Part shown: positions 1 through 7,777 of the stretch, piece after piece | How the letters are laid out: each line of letters begins with the position of its first letter | Numbering within the stretch: position 1 is the stretch's first letter | Source: Candidatus Methanoperedens sp. | GTDB taxonomy: Archaea; Halobacteriota; Methanosarcinia; Methanosarcinales; Methanoperedenaceae | DNA: 40,245 nt | Direction: 5' to 3' | Assembly: GCA_026552835.1 (NCBI GenBank) | Contig: JAPMTY010000115.1 | Span: 1 to 40,245, forward strand | Notes under the pieces: model-generated | Told to the model about the DNA's origin: nothing | The model's database searches: none | What the model saw: the letters and a program-made list of their open reading frames with translations, nothing else | Made by a program: the position numbers and the translations under genes

Positions 1-1
1 C

Positions 2-31
2 GAGTTTAAAGAAAAAGAAGAAAACTGGTAA
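2..31 (+). CDS. possible 3' end of an unidentified CDS
   Basis: Frame 2 reads EFKEKEENW followed by a TAA at 29-31 and would be the last nine codons of a gene entering from the left edge. The lysine/glutamate-rich tail is plausible but too short to identify. It would converge on the gcvH-like gene, whose stop codon begins at 34 on the other strand. Confidence 0.3.
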   Translation, partial: EFKEKEENW

Positions 32-460
32 TTATTTTTTCTTCCTGGTTTCTATATCTTTTTTAAGCCAGGGACCGACATCAGCCCCATGAGTAAGGGC
101 TTTCAGGTCATCTTTTAAGTTACTTGGCTTGATTTTGATTAGCCACCCCTCGCCATAAGGGTCTTTTGCAAGGAGGCCGAGTTCATCCTCAATGTTTTCG
201 TTTACTTCAATAACCGTGCCTGCTACGGGCATCAAGAGGCCGCCCACCCATTTTGCAGATTCGAGTGAGCCGAATGCCTCACCGCTTTCGAACTCGTCGT
301 CTTCCATCGGAAGGTCTATGAACTCGATATTGCCAGCCGCTTTTGCACCGTAGGCGTCCATGCCAACTGTCACATTGCCATTGTCTTCTAGCCTTGCCCA
401 TGTGTGATCTTTAGTATAATACAGCTCATCCGGAAGATTATATCCCTCTATTTCGACCAT
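32..460 (-). CDS. GcvH-like lipoyl carrier protein
   Basis: This 142-residue protein is a GcvH-family lipoyl domain over nearly its full length. The conserved pattern around the lipoylated lysine is visible as GSLESAKWVGGLLMPVAGTV, with Lys70 as the modification site, preceded by the usual N-terminal YTKDHTWARLE strand. Family members carry an aminomethyl group on lipoyl-lysine in glycine cleavage, and related proteins serve sulfur metabolism. No other glycine cleavage gene is visible here, so the role is not settled. A second GcvH-like gene lies directly upstream on the same strand, 45 bp away, so the two probably form one transcription unit. The ATG at 460 has a GAGG ribosome site about 10 bases upstream. 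Lysine-rich C-terminal tail. Confidence 0.85.
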   Translation of the reverse strand: MVEIEGYNLPDELYYTKDHTWARLEDNGNVTVGMDAYGAKAAGNIEFIDLPMEDDEFESGEAFGSLESAKWVGGLLMPVAGTVIEVNENIEDELGLLAKDPYGEGWLIKIKPSNLKDDLKALTHGADVGPWLKKDIETRKKK

Positions 461-505
461 ATTTTTTCCTCATTTAATTCGTTAATAGCATTGTCATATA
501 TAAAC

Positions 506-922
506 TTAATTATCGGCATACCGTTCGCGCTCTTTTGCGATTAATCCTGTATAATATTCCACAGCTTCTTTTACTTTCATGACCTGACGAAGCTCTCCTT
601 TTATTTTCACAAGCCATTCGCTGTATGGTTTCCCATTAATGATGTTTGGGTCTTCCCAGAGTTTTTCATTGATTCCCGTGACCTCGGCGTCGAACGGGAG
701 TGATATCTGCGAGACCGCTTTTATGGTTTCATATGCCACCAGCATGTCTCCTTTTTTGATTGATTCCCCGATTTCAGGCAGGTCTATGTGCACTATTCCT
801 TTTGAAAGCGACTGGCCGAGTTCCGTTATCCCGATGAGTATTTCGCCTTTTTCAGGCTTTAGCCATACGTGATTTTTCATGTAATACCTGTCATCCGGGA
901 ATTCAAACTCGTAGGCTTTCAT
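506..922 (-). CDS. second GcvH-like lipoyl carrier protein
   Basis: The frame is open to 1003, but homology to the GcvH fold starts at MKAYEFEFPDDRYYMKNHVW, so the ATG at 922 is preferred (138 residues). The lipoyl motif reads AYETIKAVSQISLPFDAEV, with Lys68 as the likely modified residue. It is clearly a paralogue of the gene at 32-460 but diverged, and its C-terminal helix (KVKEAVEYYTGLIAKERERY) is different. Two neighbouring lipoyl carriers suggest separate partner enzymes. Whether this is a true glycine cleavage H protein or a specialised lipoate-binding protein cannot be told from the sequence alone. No strong ribosome site is seen before the chosen ATG. Confidence 0.8.
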   Translation of the reverse strand: MKAYEFEFPDDRYYMKNHVWLKPEKGEILIGITELGQSLSKGIVHIDLPEIGESIKKGDMLVAYETIKAVSQISLPFDAEVTGINEKLWEDPNIINGKPYSEWLVKIKGELRQVMKVKEAVEYYTGLIAKERERYADN

Positions 923-980
923 GGTGCTTACAATTTGAAGAGAGGTATAAAATACTTTTGCAACGCAATGGGTGTAAATT

Positions 981-1043
981 AGCCACCGAGACACGGAGGT
1001 CACAGAGTTATTATTTCTCTGTGTTCTCTGCGCCTCCGAGGCT
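981..1043. repeat. intergenic palindromic repeat, CACAGAG type
   Basis: An imperfect inverted repeat: AGCCACCGAGACACGGAGGT on the left folds against CGCCTCCGAGGCT on the right, with CACAGAG and CTCTGTG as inner arms around a T-rich loop. A related palindrome (CCACAGAG...CTCTGTGG) lies at 4469-4532. This is a dispersed intergenic element with no coding potential. It lies between the divergent gcvH-like and HAD genes. Confidence 0.7.
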
Positions 1044-1107
1044 AAAATTTTCCATCCAAACTATTTTACATTCCCGCAACACAGGGAATCCTCAGGAACG
1101 ATATGGA

Positions 1108-1761
1108 ATGATACCAAAAGCAGTTATTTTCGATATGGATGGCGTGCTTGTGGATTCGATGCCTTATCATGCTGATGCCTGGATAGCAGTTTTTGCCGAA
1201 GTTGGTATCCAAATCAACCGGCAGGATATCTATGATATCGAGGGTTCGAATCATGAAGGAATAATCAGGCTTGTATTCAGGAAGGCAGGCAGGACCCCGA
1301 CACAAGAGGATTTCGAAGAGCTTGCAAAGAAGAAAATGGAGATTTTTACAAAAACCAATAAAGTAACCGTATTTCCCGGAATATATAAATGTCTTGAGTT
1401 ATTGAAAAACAAATGCCTTCTCGGTGTTGTGTCGGGTTCTGACAGGGCTGTGGTCATGGGACTGCTTGCACGTTTTTTCCCGGGAAAATTTGACGTTGTG
1501 GTTACCGGAAATGATGTGAAGGAAGGAAAACCCGCGCCTGAGCCGTACCTGAAAGCTGTTGGGATGCTTAAATTAGAAAAAGATGAGTGTATCGTTATCG
1601 AGAATGCGCCGCTGGGCGTGGAATCTGCAAAGAGGGCGGGTTTGTTCTGCATAGGAATTCCCACATACGTTGAGGCGCAGAGGTTGAAGGGGGCGGATGT
1701 GGTGATTGCGAATCATGGTATGCTGAAGGAATATATAGCGCGTCTGTTCTTTGGACGATGA
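1108..1761 (+). CDS. HAD-superfamily phosphatase, beta-phosphoglucomutase/PGMB-like
   Basis: The protein from the ATG at 1108 (217 residues) begins MIPKAVIFDMDGVLVDSM, the HAD motif I with nucleophile Asp9 and acid/base Asp11. Motif II is SGSDRAV, the motif III lysine is in EGKPAPEPYLKA, and motif IV is CIVIENAPLGVESAKRAG. The helical C1 cap between motifs I and II is typical of the subgroup that contains beta-phosphoglucomutase, phosphoglycolate phosphatase and small sugar phosphatases. The substrate cannot be assigned. The frame is open upstream to 958, but that part runs through a palindromic repeat and is not conserved, and an AGGA lies shortly before the ATG. Confidence 0.85.
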   Translation: MIPKAVIFDMDGVLVDSMPYHADAWIAVFAEVGIQINRQDIYDIEGSNHEGIIRLVFRKAGRTPTQEDFEELAKKKMEIFTKTNKVTVFPGIYKCLELLKNKCLLGVVSGSDRAVVMGLLARFFPGKFDVVVTGNDVKEGKPAPEPYLKAVGMLKLEKDECIVIENAPLGVESAKRAGLFCIGIPTYVEAQRLKGADVVIANHGMLKEYIARLFFGR

Positions 1762-1762
1762 G

Positions 1763-1829
1763 GGTTGTTTTTGGGAATACAACCAAAAAAGGTTGTTTTT
1801 GGAAATACAACCAAAAAAGGTTGTTATTA
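1763..1829 (+). promoter_or_regulatory. tandem 28-bp repeats, likely operator upstream of satD-like gene
   Basis: Two and a half copies of a 28-bp unit stand head to tail at 1763-1790, 1791-1818 and 1819 onward. Each begins GGTTGTTTTTGG and ends ATACAACCAAAAAA, so each contains the inverted pair GGTTGT/ACAACC. They start right after the stop of the HAD gene and end about 30 bp before the start of a protein with a C-terminal helix-turn-helix. Spaced palindromes in this position suggest an operator for autoregulation, which is inference. Confidence 0.5.
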
Positions 1830-1857
1830 TATATGGGCAAGAAGATATAGTAATTTT

Positions 1858-2484
1858 ATGAAGAAGCAGCTCTGTGTAATATTAGGCGATATTATTTCTT
1901 CTCGTCGGATAAAAGATAAAGATGCTTTTCAAAAGAAATTGCAGGAAACTTGCAATGAAATTAACACTTTGTATGCTGATTATATTTATGCTGAATTCAA
2001 GATTTTAAAGGGGATTGATGAGATAGAAGGTGTTTTATTTGATATATCCAAGAGTTATGACATAACATCAACGATATTAGAGAAATTATATCCAGATTCG
2101 ATGCGTTTTGTAGTGGTCTTTGACTATATAGATACTGCGGCAGAGAGCAGTGATGTGGCAAAAATGGATGGGCCTGCTTTTCATAGGGCTTCTGATATTA
2201 TGGGTGAACTTAAAAAATCAAAATTAATATTTAGTATATCCATTGATGATAAAGCCCTTGAAAATCTGATAAGCGGGGAGATTAATTTAATTCTATTATT
2301 TAAGAAAAATTTGTCTGCAAAACAGCACTTGATTGTCAAGGAGTACAGAGAGACTGGTAGCCAACATGAAGTAGCAAAAAGACTGGGAATAACTCAACAG
2401 GCCGTATCTAAAGCTCTTAACCGCGCTCTGTGGGAAGAAATTAGGCATATTGAGCAAGGATTAAATTATGCACTGGAGAATTAA
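1858..2484 (+). CDS. SatD-family protein with C-terminal helix-turn-helix
   Basis: The 208-residue protein starts MKKQLCVILGDIISSRRIKD, the opening of the SatD family. Its middle keeps the family's FKILKGIDEIEGVLFD-type segment. The last 45 residues contain a clear helix-turn-helix (HEVAKRLGITQQAVSKALNRA), so it probably binds DNA. SatD proteins are little studied and usually stand next to a small membrane protein, as here at 2513. The ATG at 1858 was chosen because the upstream part of the frame is made of tandem repeats. The repeats at 1763-1829 are candidate binding sites. Family assignment is from memory of the N-terminal motif, so moderate confidence. Confidence 0.7.
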   Translation: MKKQLCVILGDIISSRRIKDKDAFQKKLQETCNEINTLYADYIYAEFKILKGIDEIEGVLFDISKSYDITSTILEKLYPDSMRFVVVFDYIDTAAESSDVAKMDGPAFHRASDIMGELKKSKLIFSISIDDKALENLISGEINLILLFKKNLSAKQHLIVKEYRETGSQHEVAKRLGITQQAVSKALNRALWEEIRHIEQGLNYALEN

Positions 2485-2512
2485 TCCAGAATGTATATAT
2501 GGGTGATTTTGA

Positions 2513-2875
2513 ATGAACATAAACATAAATGAAGTTGCGATTCTGATTGCAGGTTATATTGTATTGCTTGTTACCAGCGGAATAGTGGTAAATTACATCT
2601 TATCCAGGATTTCCACAGAGCCGATGAGCAAAAAAATAGATAAAGAAGTGCGTGATACTGGTTTTGTGGTGGGAAAGTGTGAAAATCTGTTGATATTGAC
2701 TTTTATGATTCTGGAAGCTTATACGGCTTTAGCGTTGATATTCGCAGCCAAAGCTATAGTGCGCAGGGAAGATATGAGTAAAAATTCTTTATTCTTTCTT
2801 GCAGGAACGATGATTAATGTCACTTATTCTATAATGATAGGAGTGGTTGTAAAAATCCTCATTGCAATAATCTGA
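2513..2875 (+). CDS. small membrane protein, partner of the SatD-like gene
   Basis: A 120-residue protein with three or four hydrophobic segments: residues 8-29 (VAILIAGYIVLLVTSGIVV), about 57-83 and about 93-119. A short charged loop (STEPMSKKIDKEVRDTGFVVGKCEN) lies between the first two. The gene begins 28 bp after the satD-like gene in the same direction, so the two are probably co-transcribed, and small membrane proteins are common neighbours of satD. No enzyme or transporter motif is visible and the function is unknown. Confidence 0.7.
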   Translation: MNININEVAILIAGYIVLLVTSGIVVNYILSRISTEPMSKKIDKEVRDTGFVVGKCENLLILTFMILEAYTALALIFAAKAIVRREDMSKNSLFFLAGTMINVTYSIMIGVVVKILIAII

Positions 2876-2933
2876 GCCGACTGGAATTATTTATTAACCA
2901 CTATCTCTATCAAGTACATGAGAGGAGCTAAAA

Positions 2934-3605
2934 ATGGCTGAGTTTTTAACAACATCAGGAATATCCTATAAGCTGGAAGAATTAATTAAAAATTCAAAGG
3001 ATAAACTGTACTTAATAAGTCCCTATCTTCAAATAGCAGATAGCTTAAGACAAAGGATTAAAGAGAAAGATTTGCCATCGGTGACAATTAAAGTTGTCTA
3101 TAGAAAAGATAACAAAATAAACGCAGATGAATTGAGTTTCTTACAAGAATTAAAAAACTGTAAAGTATATTGTTTTGAAAATCTTCATGCTAAATGTTAT
3201 TTAAATGAGAATACAGCAATTATCACCTCTATGAATTTATACGATTTTTCTCAACGGAATAACAGAGAGATGGGGATTAAAATTGATAAGGAAACTGATT
3301 CAAAGTTGTACGAGGATATATATAATGAAGTGACTGCAATCATAAATACAAGTGAAGAACCTCCATTTGCTATAAGAAAAATGGAGAAGGAAATCCCAGT
3401 TATTCCAAGTGGCTTTTGCATTCGTTGCGGGGCAAATTTAAAAATAAATCTTGAAAAACCACTTTGCTTTAACTGTTATGGGTCTTGGGAAAAATACAGC
3501 AACCCACAATTTCAGGAAAATTTTTGTCATATTTGTGGAAAAGAATCTGCCACCACTTATGAAAAACCTGTCTGTTATACCTGTTATAAAAAAGTAAATA
3601 AATAA
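2934..3605 (+). CDS. PLD-like domain protein with two C-terminal zinc ribbons
   Basis: The first 140 residues look like a phospholipase D-like (PLDc_2) domain. The HxK motif is HAKCYL (His85, Lys87), followed by the strand AIITSMNLYDFSQRNNREMG (Asn101). The usual Asp of HxK(x)4D is not conserved, so catalysis is doubtful. The C-terminal part has two CxxC...CxxC units, CIRCG...CFNC and CHICG...CYTC, that should bind two zinc ions. Single-copy PLD domains usually act as dimers on phosphodiester bonds of DNA or lipid. A GAGGAG ribosome site precedes the ATG, and the next gene follows 16 bp downstream. Confidence 0.75.
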   Translation: MAEFLTTSGISYKLEELIKNSKDKLYLISPYLQIADSLRQRIKEKDLPSVTIKVVYRKDNKINADELSFLQELKNCKVYCFENLHAKCYLNENTAIITSMNLYDFSQRNNREMGIKIDKETDSKLYEDIYNEVTAIINTSEEPPFAIRKMEKEIPVIPSGFCIRCGANLKINLEKPLCFNCYGSWEKYSNPQFQENFCHICGKESATTYEKPVCYTCYKKVNK

Positions 3606-3621
3606 TATAGGAGGATACATT

Positions 3622-3918
3622 ATGGAATCTGTTTATTTCTATGAAGATAAAGTCAGCAAAGACATGGCAACGGTACTGGAAGACGATTTCTTCAAACGCA
3701 TAGGCTATACGGTCAGGGAATGCAAGCTCCTGGGGTCTGAGCGCAAAGGTTATTTCCTGTATATCAAAGCCAATTCAGAAGACATCGACCGCGCAGAAGA
3801 GAAATTCGAGGGGATTGGCGTGGAAAAGCTCATTGGCGAAGAAAAGAAAATCGTCACTGCCTCTTTTGTCGCCGAAGAAGAGAATGCAGCAAGCGGCATG
3901 GGAATGATGTTTGGCTGA
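3622..3918 (+). CDS. conserved-looking hypothetical protein
   Basis: A 98-residue soluble protein with alternating charged strands and helices (KVSKDMATVLEDDFFKRIGYTVRECKLLGSERKGYFLYIKA), ending in a glycine/methionine-rich tail (ASGMGMMFG). I do not recognise its family. A strong AGGAGG site lies just before the ATG. The stop codon at 3916-3918 is one base before the queH ATG, so the two genes are translationally coupled. Base composition matches its neighbours. Confidence 0.65.
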   Translation: MESVYFYEDKVSKDMATVLEDDFFKRIGYTVRECKLLGSERKGYFLYIKANSEDIDRAEEKFEGIGVEKLIGEEKKIVTASFVAEEENAASGMGMMFG

Positions 3919-3919
3919 T

Positions 3920-4450
3920 ATGCGAATTCTCGTCCACGTCTGCTGCGCGCCTTGCTTTACATATCCCCATAAACGGCTGCTTGAGGATGGGCACGACGTG
4001 ACCGCTCTTTTTTACAATCCCAACATCCATCCTTATACTGAATATAAGAACCGGATGGAAGCGCTTGAAAAATATGCGCAAATTAAAGGAACAAAAGTGA
4101 TTTATAAGGATTATGATATGGAGAATTACCTTCGCGGCGCCCTCGCTTCCCCTGACAGGTGCGAATTCTGCTATTCCCTGAGGCTTGAAGAGGCGGCGAA
4201 AACTGCGCGCCAGTTCGGGTTTGATGCGTTCACGACATCACTCCTTATCTCGCCATACCAGAAACATGAACTGCTCGCCGGAATTGGGGAAAAAATCGCG
4301 AACGAGTACGGTGTCAAATTTTATTATGAGGATTTCAGGGAAGGATACAGGGAATCCCGCGAGCTTGCAAGGGCTCTTGAATTATATATGCAAAAATACT
4401 GCGGCTGCATCTTCAGCGAAAAAGAGCGGTATTACAAGCAAAAACCTTGA
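3920..4450 (+). CDS. queH: QueH-type epoxyqueuosine reductase (DUF208)
   Basis: The 176-residue protein has all QueH hallmarks: the N-terminal HVCCAPCFTY with paired cysteines, NPNIHPYTEYKNRMEAL, the CEFCYSLRLEEAA motif and the terminal YCGCIFSEKERYY. Together these bind an iron-sulfur cluster and a second metal. QueH reduces epoxyqueuosine to queuosine in bacteria. Archaea normally make archaeosine instead, so this homologue may act on another tRNA deazaguanine or a salvaged base. The ATG at 3920 is chosen over a TTG at 3911 that overlaps the previous gene. Function in this host is inference from the family. Confidence 0.85.
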   Translation: MRILVHVCCAPCFTYPHKRLLEDGHDVTALFYNPNIHPYTEYKNRMEALEKYAQIKGTKVIYKDYDMENYLRGALASPDRCEFCYSLRLEEAAKTARQFGFDAFTTSLLISPYQKHELLAGIGEKIANEYGVKFYYEDFREGYRESRELARALELYMQKYCGCIFSEKERYYKQKP

Positions 4451-4468
4451 GGCAGTCTTCCGCATATA

Positions 4469-4532
4469 AACCACAGAGTTCACAAAGGACAGAGAAAAAC
4501 CAACTCTGTGCTCTCTGTGTGCTCTGTGGTTA
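4469..4532. repeat. intergenic palindromic repeat, CACAGAG type
   Basis: AACCACAGAGTTCACAAAGG on the left pairs with GTGTGCTCTGTGGTT on the right, with inner arms ACAGAG and CTCTGT, giving a long imperfect hairpin. It lies between the convergent queH and mobB-moaE genes, where it could also act as a bidirectional transcription end. A sister copy is at 981-1043. Confidence 0.75.
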
Positions 4533-4548
4533 ATTTTTTCCAGCCATA

Positions 4549-5367
4549 TTACTTCTCATCGTGAACCCACCATTCTCCTTCTACTGTGTGCTCTTTCTTC
4601 CAGATCGGGACTTCAAGTTTCAGGCGTTCAATCGCTTCTCTTAATACAGGAAAAAGCTGTTCCCTGTGGCTTGCCGCAACAACAATGTAAACGATATCTT
4701 CGCCTTTTGGGATGATTCCCGTCCTGTGATGCATCAGCACCTCGATTATACCTTCCTTTTCCCGAAGCTGGGCACATATTTCATCCATTTTTTGCCTTGC
4801 AAATCCCCCGTATTCCTCAAATTCAAGATACTCAGTCCGAGCACCTTTATTTTGCGCCCTGACGATACCTGTGAATGTCCCTATGGCGCCTGTTTTTTCC
4901 AGATCTTTTGATTTCCGGAGCTTTTGAATGAGTGAATCCAGCGTATGATATTCCGGCTGTCGAATGATAATTTCCACAAGTTCTTCAATGTCTGCACTTT
5001 CCGGATTATCCAATTGTTTAATAATTTCTGCGGCTTTTACATCGCCAAGTGCTATTTTCGGGAGTCTGCTATCCTTAAAACCCTCGACCACTGCAAAATC
5101 CATACCTTCGTTTGCAAGCTCATCAATTGCTTTTGTAAGATTGTTGTCCTTCGAGAATGTCACGAGTTCTTCAGGGGTTACTGCGACCACCACGTCCGCG
5201 CCTGCATTCGCATGTTTCCATGTATCAGTACCGGGCGTGTTTATCCTGTTCTCATGAATGTGCTTAATTGTCCCGACAGAACCGCGCTTTGAAAGCGCGC
5301 TTACTAACTGTTCAACTAATGTTGTTTTCCCTGTTTTTTTATATCCCACGACCGAGATTATCCTCAT
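4549..5367 (-). CDS. MobB-MoaE fusion, molybdopterin cofactor synthesis
   Basis: Residues 1-110 are a MobB-type P-loop domain: GYKKTGKTTL (8-17), the KHIHENR segment and TDTWKHANAGADVVV. The MobB protein helps attach GMP to molybdopterin. Residues of about 120-272 are MoaE, the large subunit of molybdopterin synthase: GAIGTFTGIVR, EVLMHHRTGIIPKGEDIVYIVV-like core strands and the catalytic-lysine segment VPIWKKE (Lys257/Lys258). Such fusions are found in methanogen relatives. The start lies 5 bp after argS ends, so argS and this gene probably share a transcript. No moaD or mobA is in the window. Confidence 0.88.
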   Translation of the reverse strand: MRIISVVGYKKTGKTTLVEQLVSALSKRGSVGTIKHIHENRINTPGTDTWKHANAGADVVVAVTPEELVTFSKDNNLTKAIDELANEGMDFAVVEGFKDSRLPKIALGDVKAAEIIKQLDNPESADIEELVEIIIRQPEYHTLDSLIQKLRKSKDLEKTGAIGTFTGIVRAQNKGARTEYLEFEEYGGFARQKMDEICAQLREKEGIIEVLMHHRTGIIPKGEDIVYIVVAASHREQLFPVLREAIERLKLEVPIWKKEHTVEGEWWVHDEK

Positions 5368-5372
5368 AAACC

Positions 5373-7067
5373 TTACATCGATTCCGGCGCTGTAATCCCG
5401 AGCGTATCAAGCGCATTCGCAAGCACGATGCGGGAGCAGTCAACAAGAGCAAGCCGCGCAGCCCTGAACTCGGGTTCGGCATCAAGCACTGGCACATACC
5501 TGTAGAACTGGTTAAAAGCATCTGCAAGTTCTCTCGCATAAATGGCAAGGACATTGGGTTTTAAATCCCTTGATGCGACATCGATGGTGTTTTCAAACCA
5601 GGCCAGCTTTTTTACGAGCGCGATTTCCTGCTCCTCAAGCAGCACATTGGGGTCAAATACCTCAAATGCAATTCCATCTTCTTGCGCCTTCCTGATAATG
5701 CTGCATGCCCTGGCATGTGAATACTGGATAAACGGCGCTCCTTGTTTTTCAAAGTCAACAGCCTCCTTCCAGTTAAACGTGGTTGCCTTTTCCGGTGATA
5801 TCCTGATAATATCGTACCTCACTGCGCCGATGCTCACAAACGCCGCCACCTTCTTTTTAAACTCCTCATCCTTTTCGGGAAGCTTTTTATCCACAACTTC
5901 ATAAGCCGCTTTTTCAACCTCGTCCAGGAGTTCGTCAGCCGAGATGAAAACACCCCTTCGCGTACTCATTGAGCCTTCAGGCAGCGATACGAATTCAAAA
6001 ATTACGATTTCCGGCTCCTTAAGACCGAGAATCGTGAGCATCACCTTAAGCTGGGATGATATGAGTTTGTGGTCTGCGCCGAGTATGTCTATCATTCTGT
6101 CGCATTGTTTTGCCTTCCATTCGTGGTACGAAAGGTCGCGGGTGGTGTAAAGAGATGTCCCGTCCGAGCGCTGGATTACCAGCGACTTTTGAATCCCCAT
6201 ATCGTTTAAATCAACCATAAGCGCCCCGTCCTTTATCATGGCGCGGTCAAGTTTTTTTATCCGCTCCATCATTTTGTTGACATCGCCGCCACGCACGAAC
6301 TGCGATTCCCATGTGAATTTGTCATGGTGGATATTAATGCGGCGCAGGGAGTCTTTTATTCCCTCCATGGCGGTATCTATGGCGTCTTTGAATTTTTTAT
6401 TGGTTTCCGGGTCGCCTGCCTCGTATTTTTTCATGATGGCATCCACTTCGGGCGAATGCTCTTTTTCATCAACAAGATTCTTATTTGCGTTGATATAGAC
6501 CTCGGCTATTGCATGGTCTTTCTTTTTGCTTACATCGAATTTAAAATTCTCAAGTCCCCAGACAACCACGGCAATCTGCCTTCCCATATCGTTTATGTAA
6601 TACTGCGTTTCGACATCGTAACCGGCGCGCGATAGAATCCTGGCAAGTGTATCGCCAATTACCGAATTCCTGATATGACCGATATGCAGAGGACCGTCCG
6701 GGTTTGCAGATGTATGCTCAAGAATTACTTTTCCCCTGTTATCCAGGTTCCCGAAATCCTCTCTTTCAAGCAGAATGCGTAGCATGGTTTCATTTAAGAA
6801 CGGGCGGCTGACGAAAAAGTTGATGTAAGGACCTGCAGTCACTGCCCTGTCGATGAAGGAATCGGGCGGTACTTTGATATTTGCGTATATGATTTCGCAT
6901 ATCTCTTTTGGGCTTCGTTTGTATTTCGGAGCCAGCTTGAATGCCACCGAGGAGGAGATGTCCGCATGTGGGGATTCATTTAACGCCATGTCTTCGGCTT
7001 CAAATCCCGCTTTAGCCACTGCATTCGATAATACAGATAAAACTTCATCTTTGAATTTAAGGTACAT
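5373..7067 (-). CDS. argS: arginyl-tRNA synthetase
   Basis: The 564-residue length and domain order fit class I ArgRS. An N-terminal Add-1 tRNA-binding domain (about 1-105) is followed by the catalytic core with the HIGH motif in SANPDGPLHIGHIRNSVIGD and the YYINDMGRQ segment. The family's degenerate KMSKS region appears as GSMSTRRG, and the C-terminal anticodon-binding domain is present (YARELADAFNQFYRYVPVL). It charges tRNA-Arg in the cytosol. It is upstream of and closely spaced with mobB-moaE. The ATG at 7067 gives the expected N-terminus; the ribosome site is weak, which fits a leaderless mRNA. Confidence 0.95.
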   Translation of the reverse strand: MYLKFKDEVLSVLSNAVAKAGFEAEDMALNESPHADISSSVAFKLAPKYKRSPKEICEIIYANIKVPPDSFIDRAVTAGPYINFFVSRPFLNETMLRILLEREDFGNLDNRGKVILEHTSANPDGPLHIGHIRNSVIGDTLARILSRAGYDVETQYYINDMGRQIAVVVWGLENFKFDVSKKKDHAIAEVYINANKNLVDEKEHSPEVDAIMKKYEAGDPETNKKFKDAIDTAMEGIKDSLRRINIHHDKFTWESQFVRGGDVNKMMERIKKLDRAMIKDGALMVDLNDMGIQKSLVIQRSDGTSLYTTRDLSYHEWKAKQCDRMIDILGADHKLISSQLKVMLTILGLKEPEIVIFEFVSLPEGSMSTRRGVFISADELLDEVEKAAYEVVDKKLPEKDEEFKKKVAAFVSIGAVRYDIIRISPEKATTFNWKEAVDFEKQGAPFIQYSHARACSIIRKAQEDGIAFEVFDPNVLLEEQEIALVKKLAWFENTIDVASRDLKPNVLAIYARELADAFNQFYRYVPVLDAEPEFRAARLALVDCSRIVLANALDTLGITAPESM

Positions 7068-7157
7068 AAATCGAAATTAACACACCAGCTTAGTACATAA
7101 TTTTTTCTTAAAAGAGTTGAGGTAAAATCTTTTGGTGTTAAATCTCGTATAAAGTTA

Positions 7158-7223
7158 CTTTGCGCTCTTGGCGTGCTTTGCGGTGCAGGGTTTTTCACCG
7201 CAGAGGGCGCAAAGTACGCAAAG
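7158..7223. repeat. intergenic palindromic repeat, GCAAAG type
   Basis: CTTTGCGCTCTTGGCGTGC on the left folds against GGCGCAAAGTACGCAAAG on the right, with inner arms GCGGTG and CACCGC around a short T-rich loop. It is the third palindromic intergenic element in the first 7.3 kb but has its own sequence. It lies between argS and the divergent glutaredoxin gene. The rest of 7068-7438 shows no gene that I can support. Confidence 0.7.
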
Positions 7224-7438
7224 GATTTGCTCAACACGAAGCCTTTTTTACAGTCCTTAACAGATTTAAAAGACAATATTATCCAGGCAGGTAACCAATG
7301 TGGTAATAAACTTGTTATCTTATTATTCAGTCTGTTAACATATATGGTACCAGATATTGGAGAATTGTATCCAGAAGTGGTCTGGAAAACTGTTATAACC
7401 CTTCAAGATATACTTGTAATTTACAAAGGAGATATGGC

Positions 7439-7702
7439 ATGCAGGGCATCCTGATATATTCTACCAAAAACTGTCCGAATTGCAGGGTACTGAAGCAATT
7501 CCTGGAAAATAAGAATGTACCATTTACTGAGGTAGATATGGCTACCCCGGCAGCATTAACAGAACTGAGGATGAACGGCGTATTTACGATGGCAGCGCCG
7601 GTGCTGCAAGTAGGTAATAAATTCCATACATATAACGACCTGTTTACACAGGACAGGATAAACCAGGACAAACTGGAATCTTTGCTTAAGGAAGGAAAGT
7701 AA
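7439..7702 (+). CDS. glutaredoxin-like protein, probable electron donor for NrdD
   Basis: An 87-residue thioredoxin-fold protein with the redox motif CPNC near the N-terminus (YSTKNCPNCRVLKQFLENK), the VDMATPAAL strand and a TMAAPVLQVG cis-proline loop. It resembles NrdH and archaeal glutaredoxins. It stands directly upstream of nrdD in the same direction (75 bp gap), which suggests that it delivers electrons to the anaerobic ribonucleotide reductase, in place of or besides formate. A good GGAG ribosome site is 7 bases before the ATG. Confidence 0.85.
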   Translation: MQGILIYSTKNCPNCRVLKQFLENKNVPFTEVDMATPAALTELRMNGVFTMAAPVLQVGNKFHTYNDLFTQDRINQDKLESLLKEGK

Positions 7703-7720
7703 GGCTTTCAGCAAGTTATG

Positions 7721-7756
7721 CTTTGACTCTGGTGAACCCACGGGTTTCGAATCAAA
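7721..7756 (+). promoter_or_regulatory. imperfect hairpin between glutaredoxin and nrdD
   Basis: CTTTGA at 7721-7726 pairs with TCAAAG at 7751-7756, and an inner ACCC/GGGT pairing closes the stem, with a few unpaired bases. The element lies shortly before the nrdD start and could shape translation of nrdD or differential expression of the two genes. The stem is interrupted, so this is a weak call. Confidence 0.3.
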
Positions 7757-7777
7757 GTACCGTATTGGCTGTGAAGG

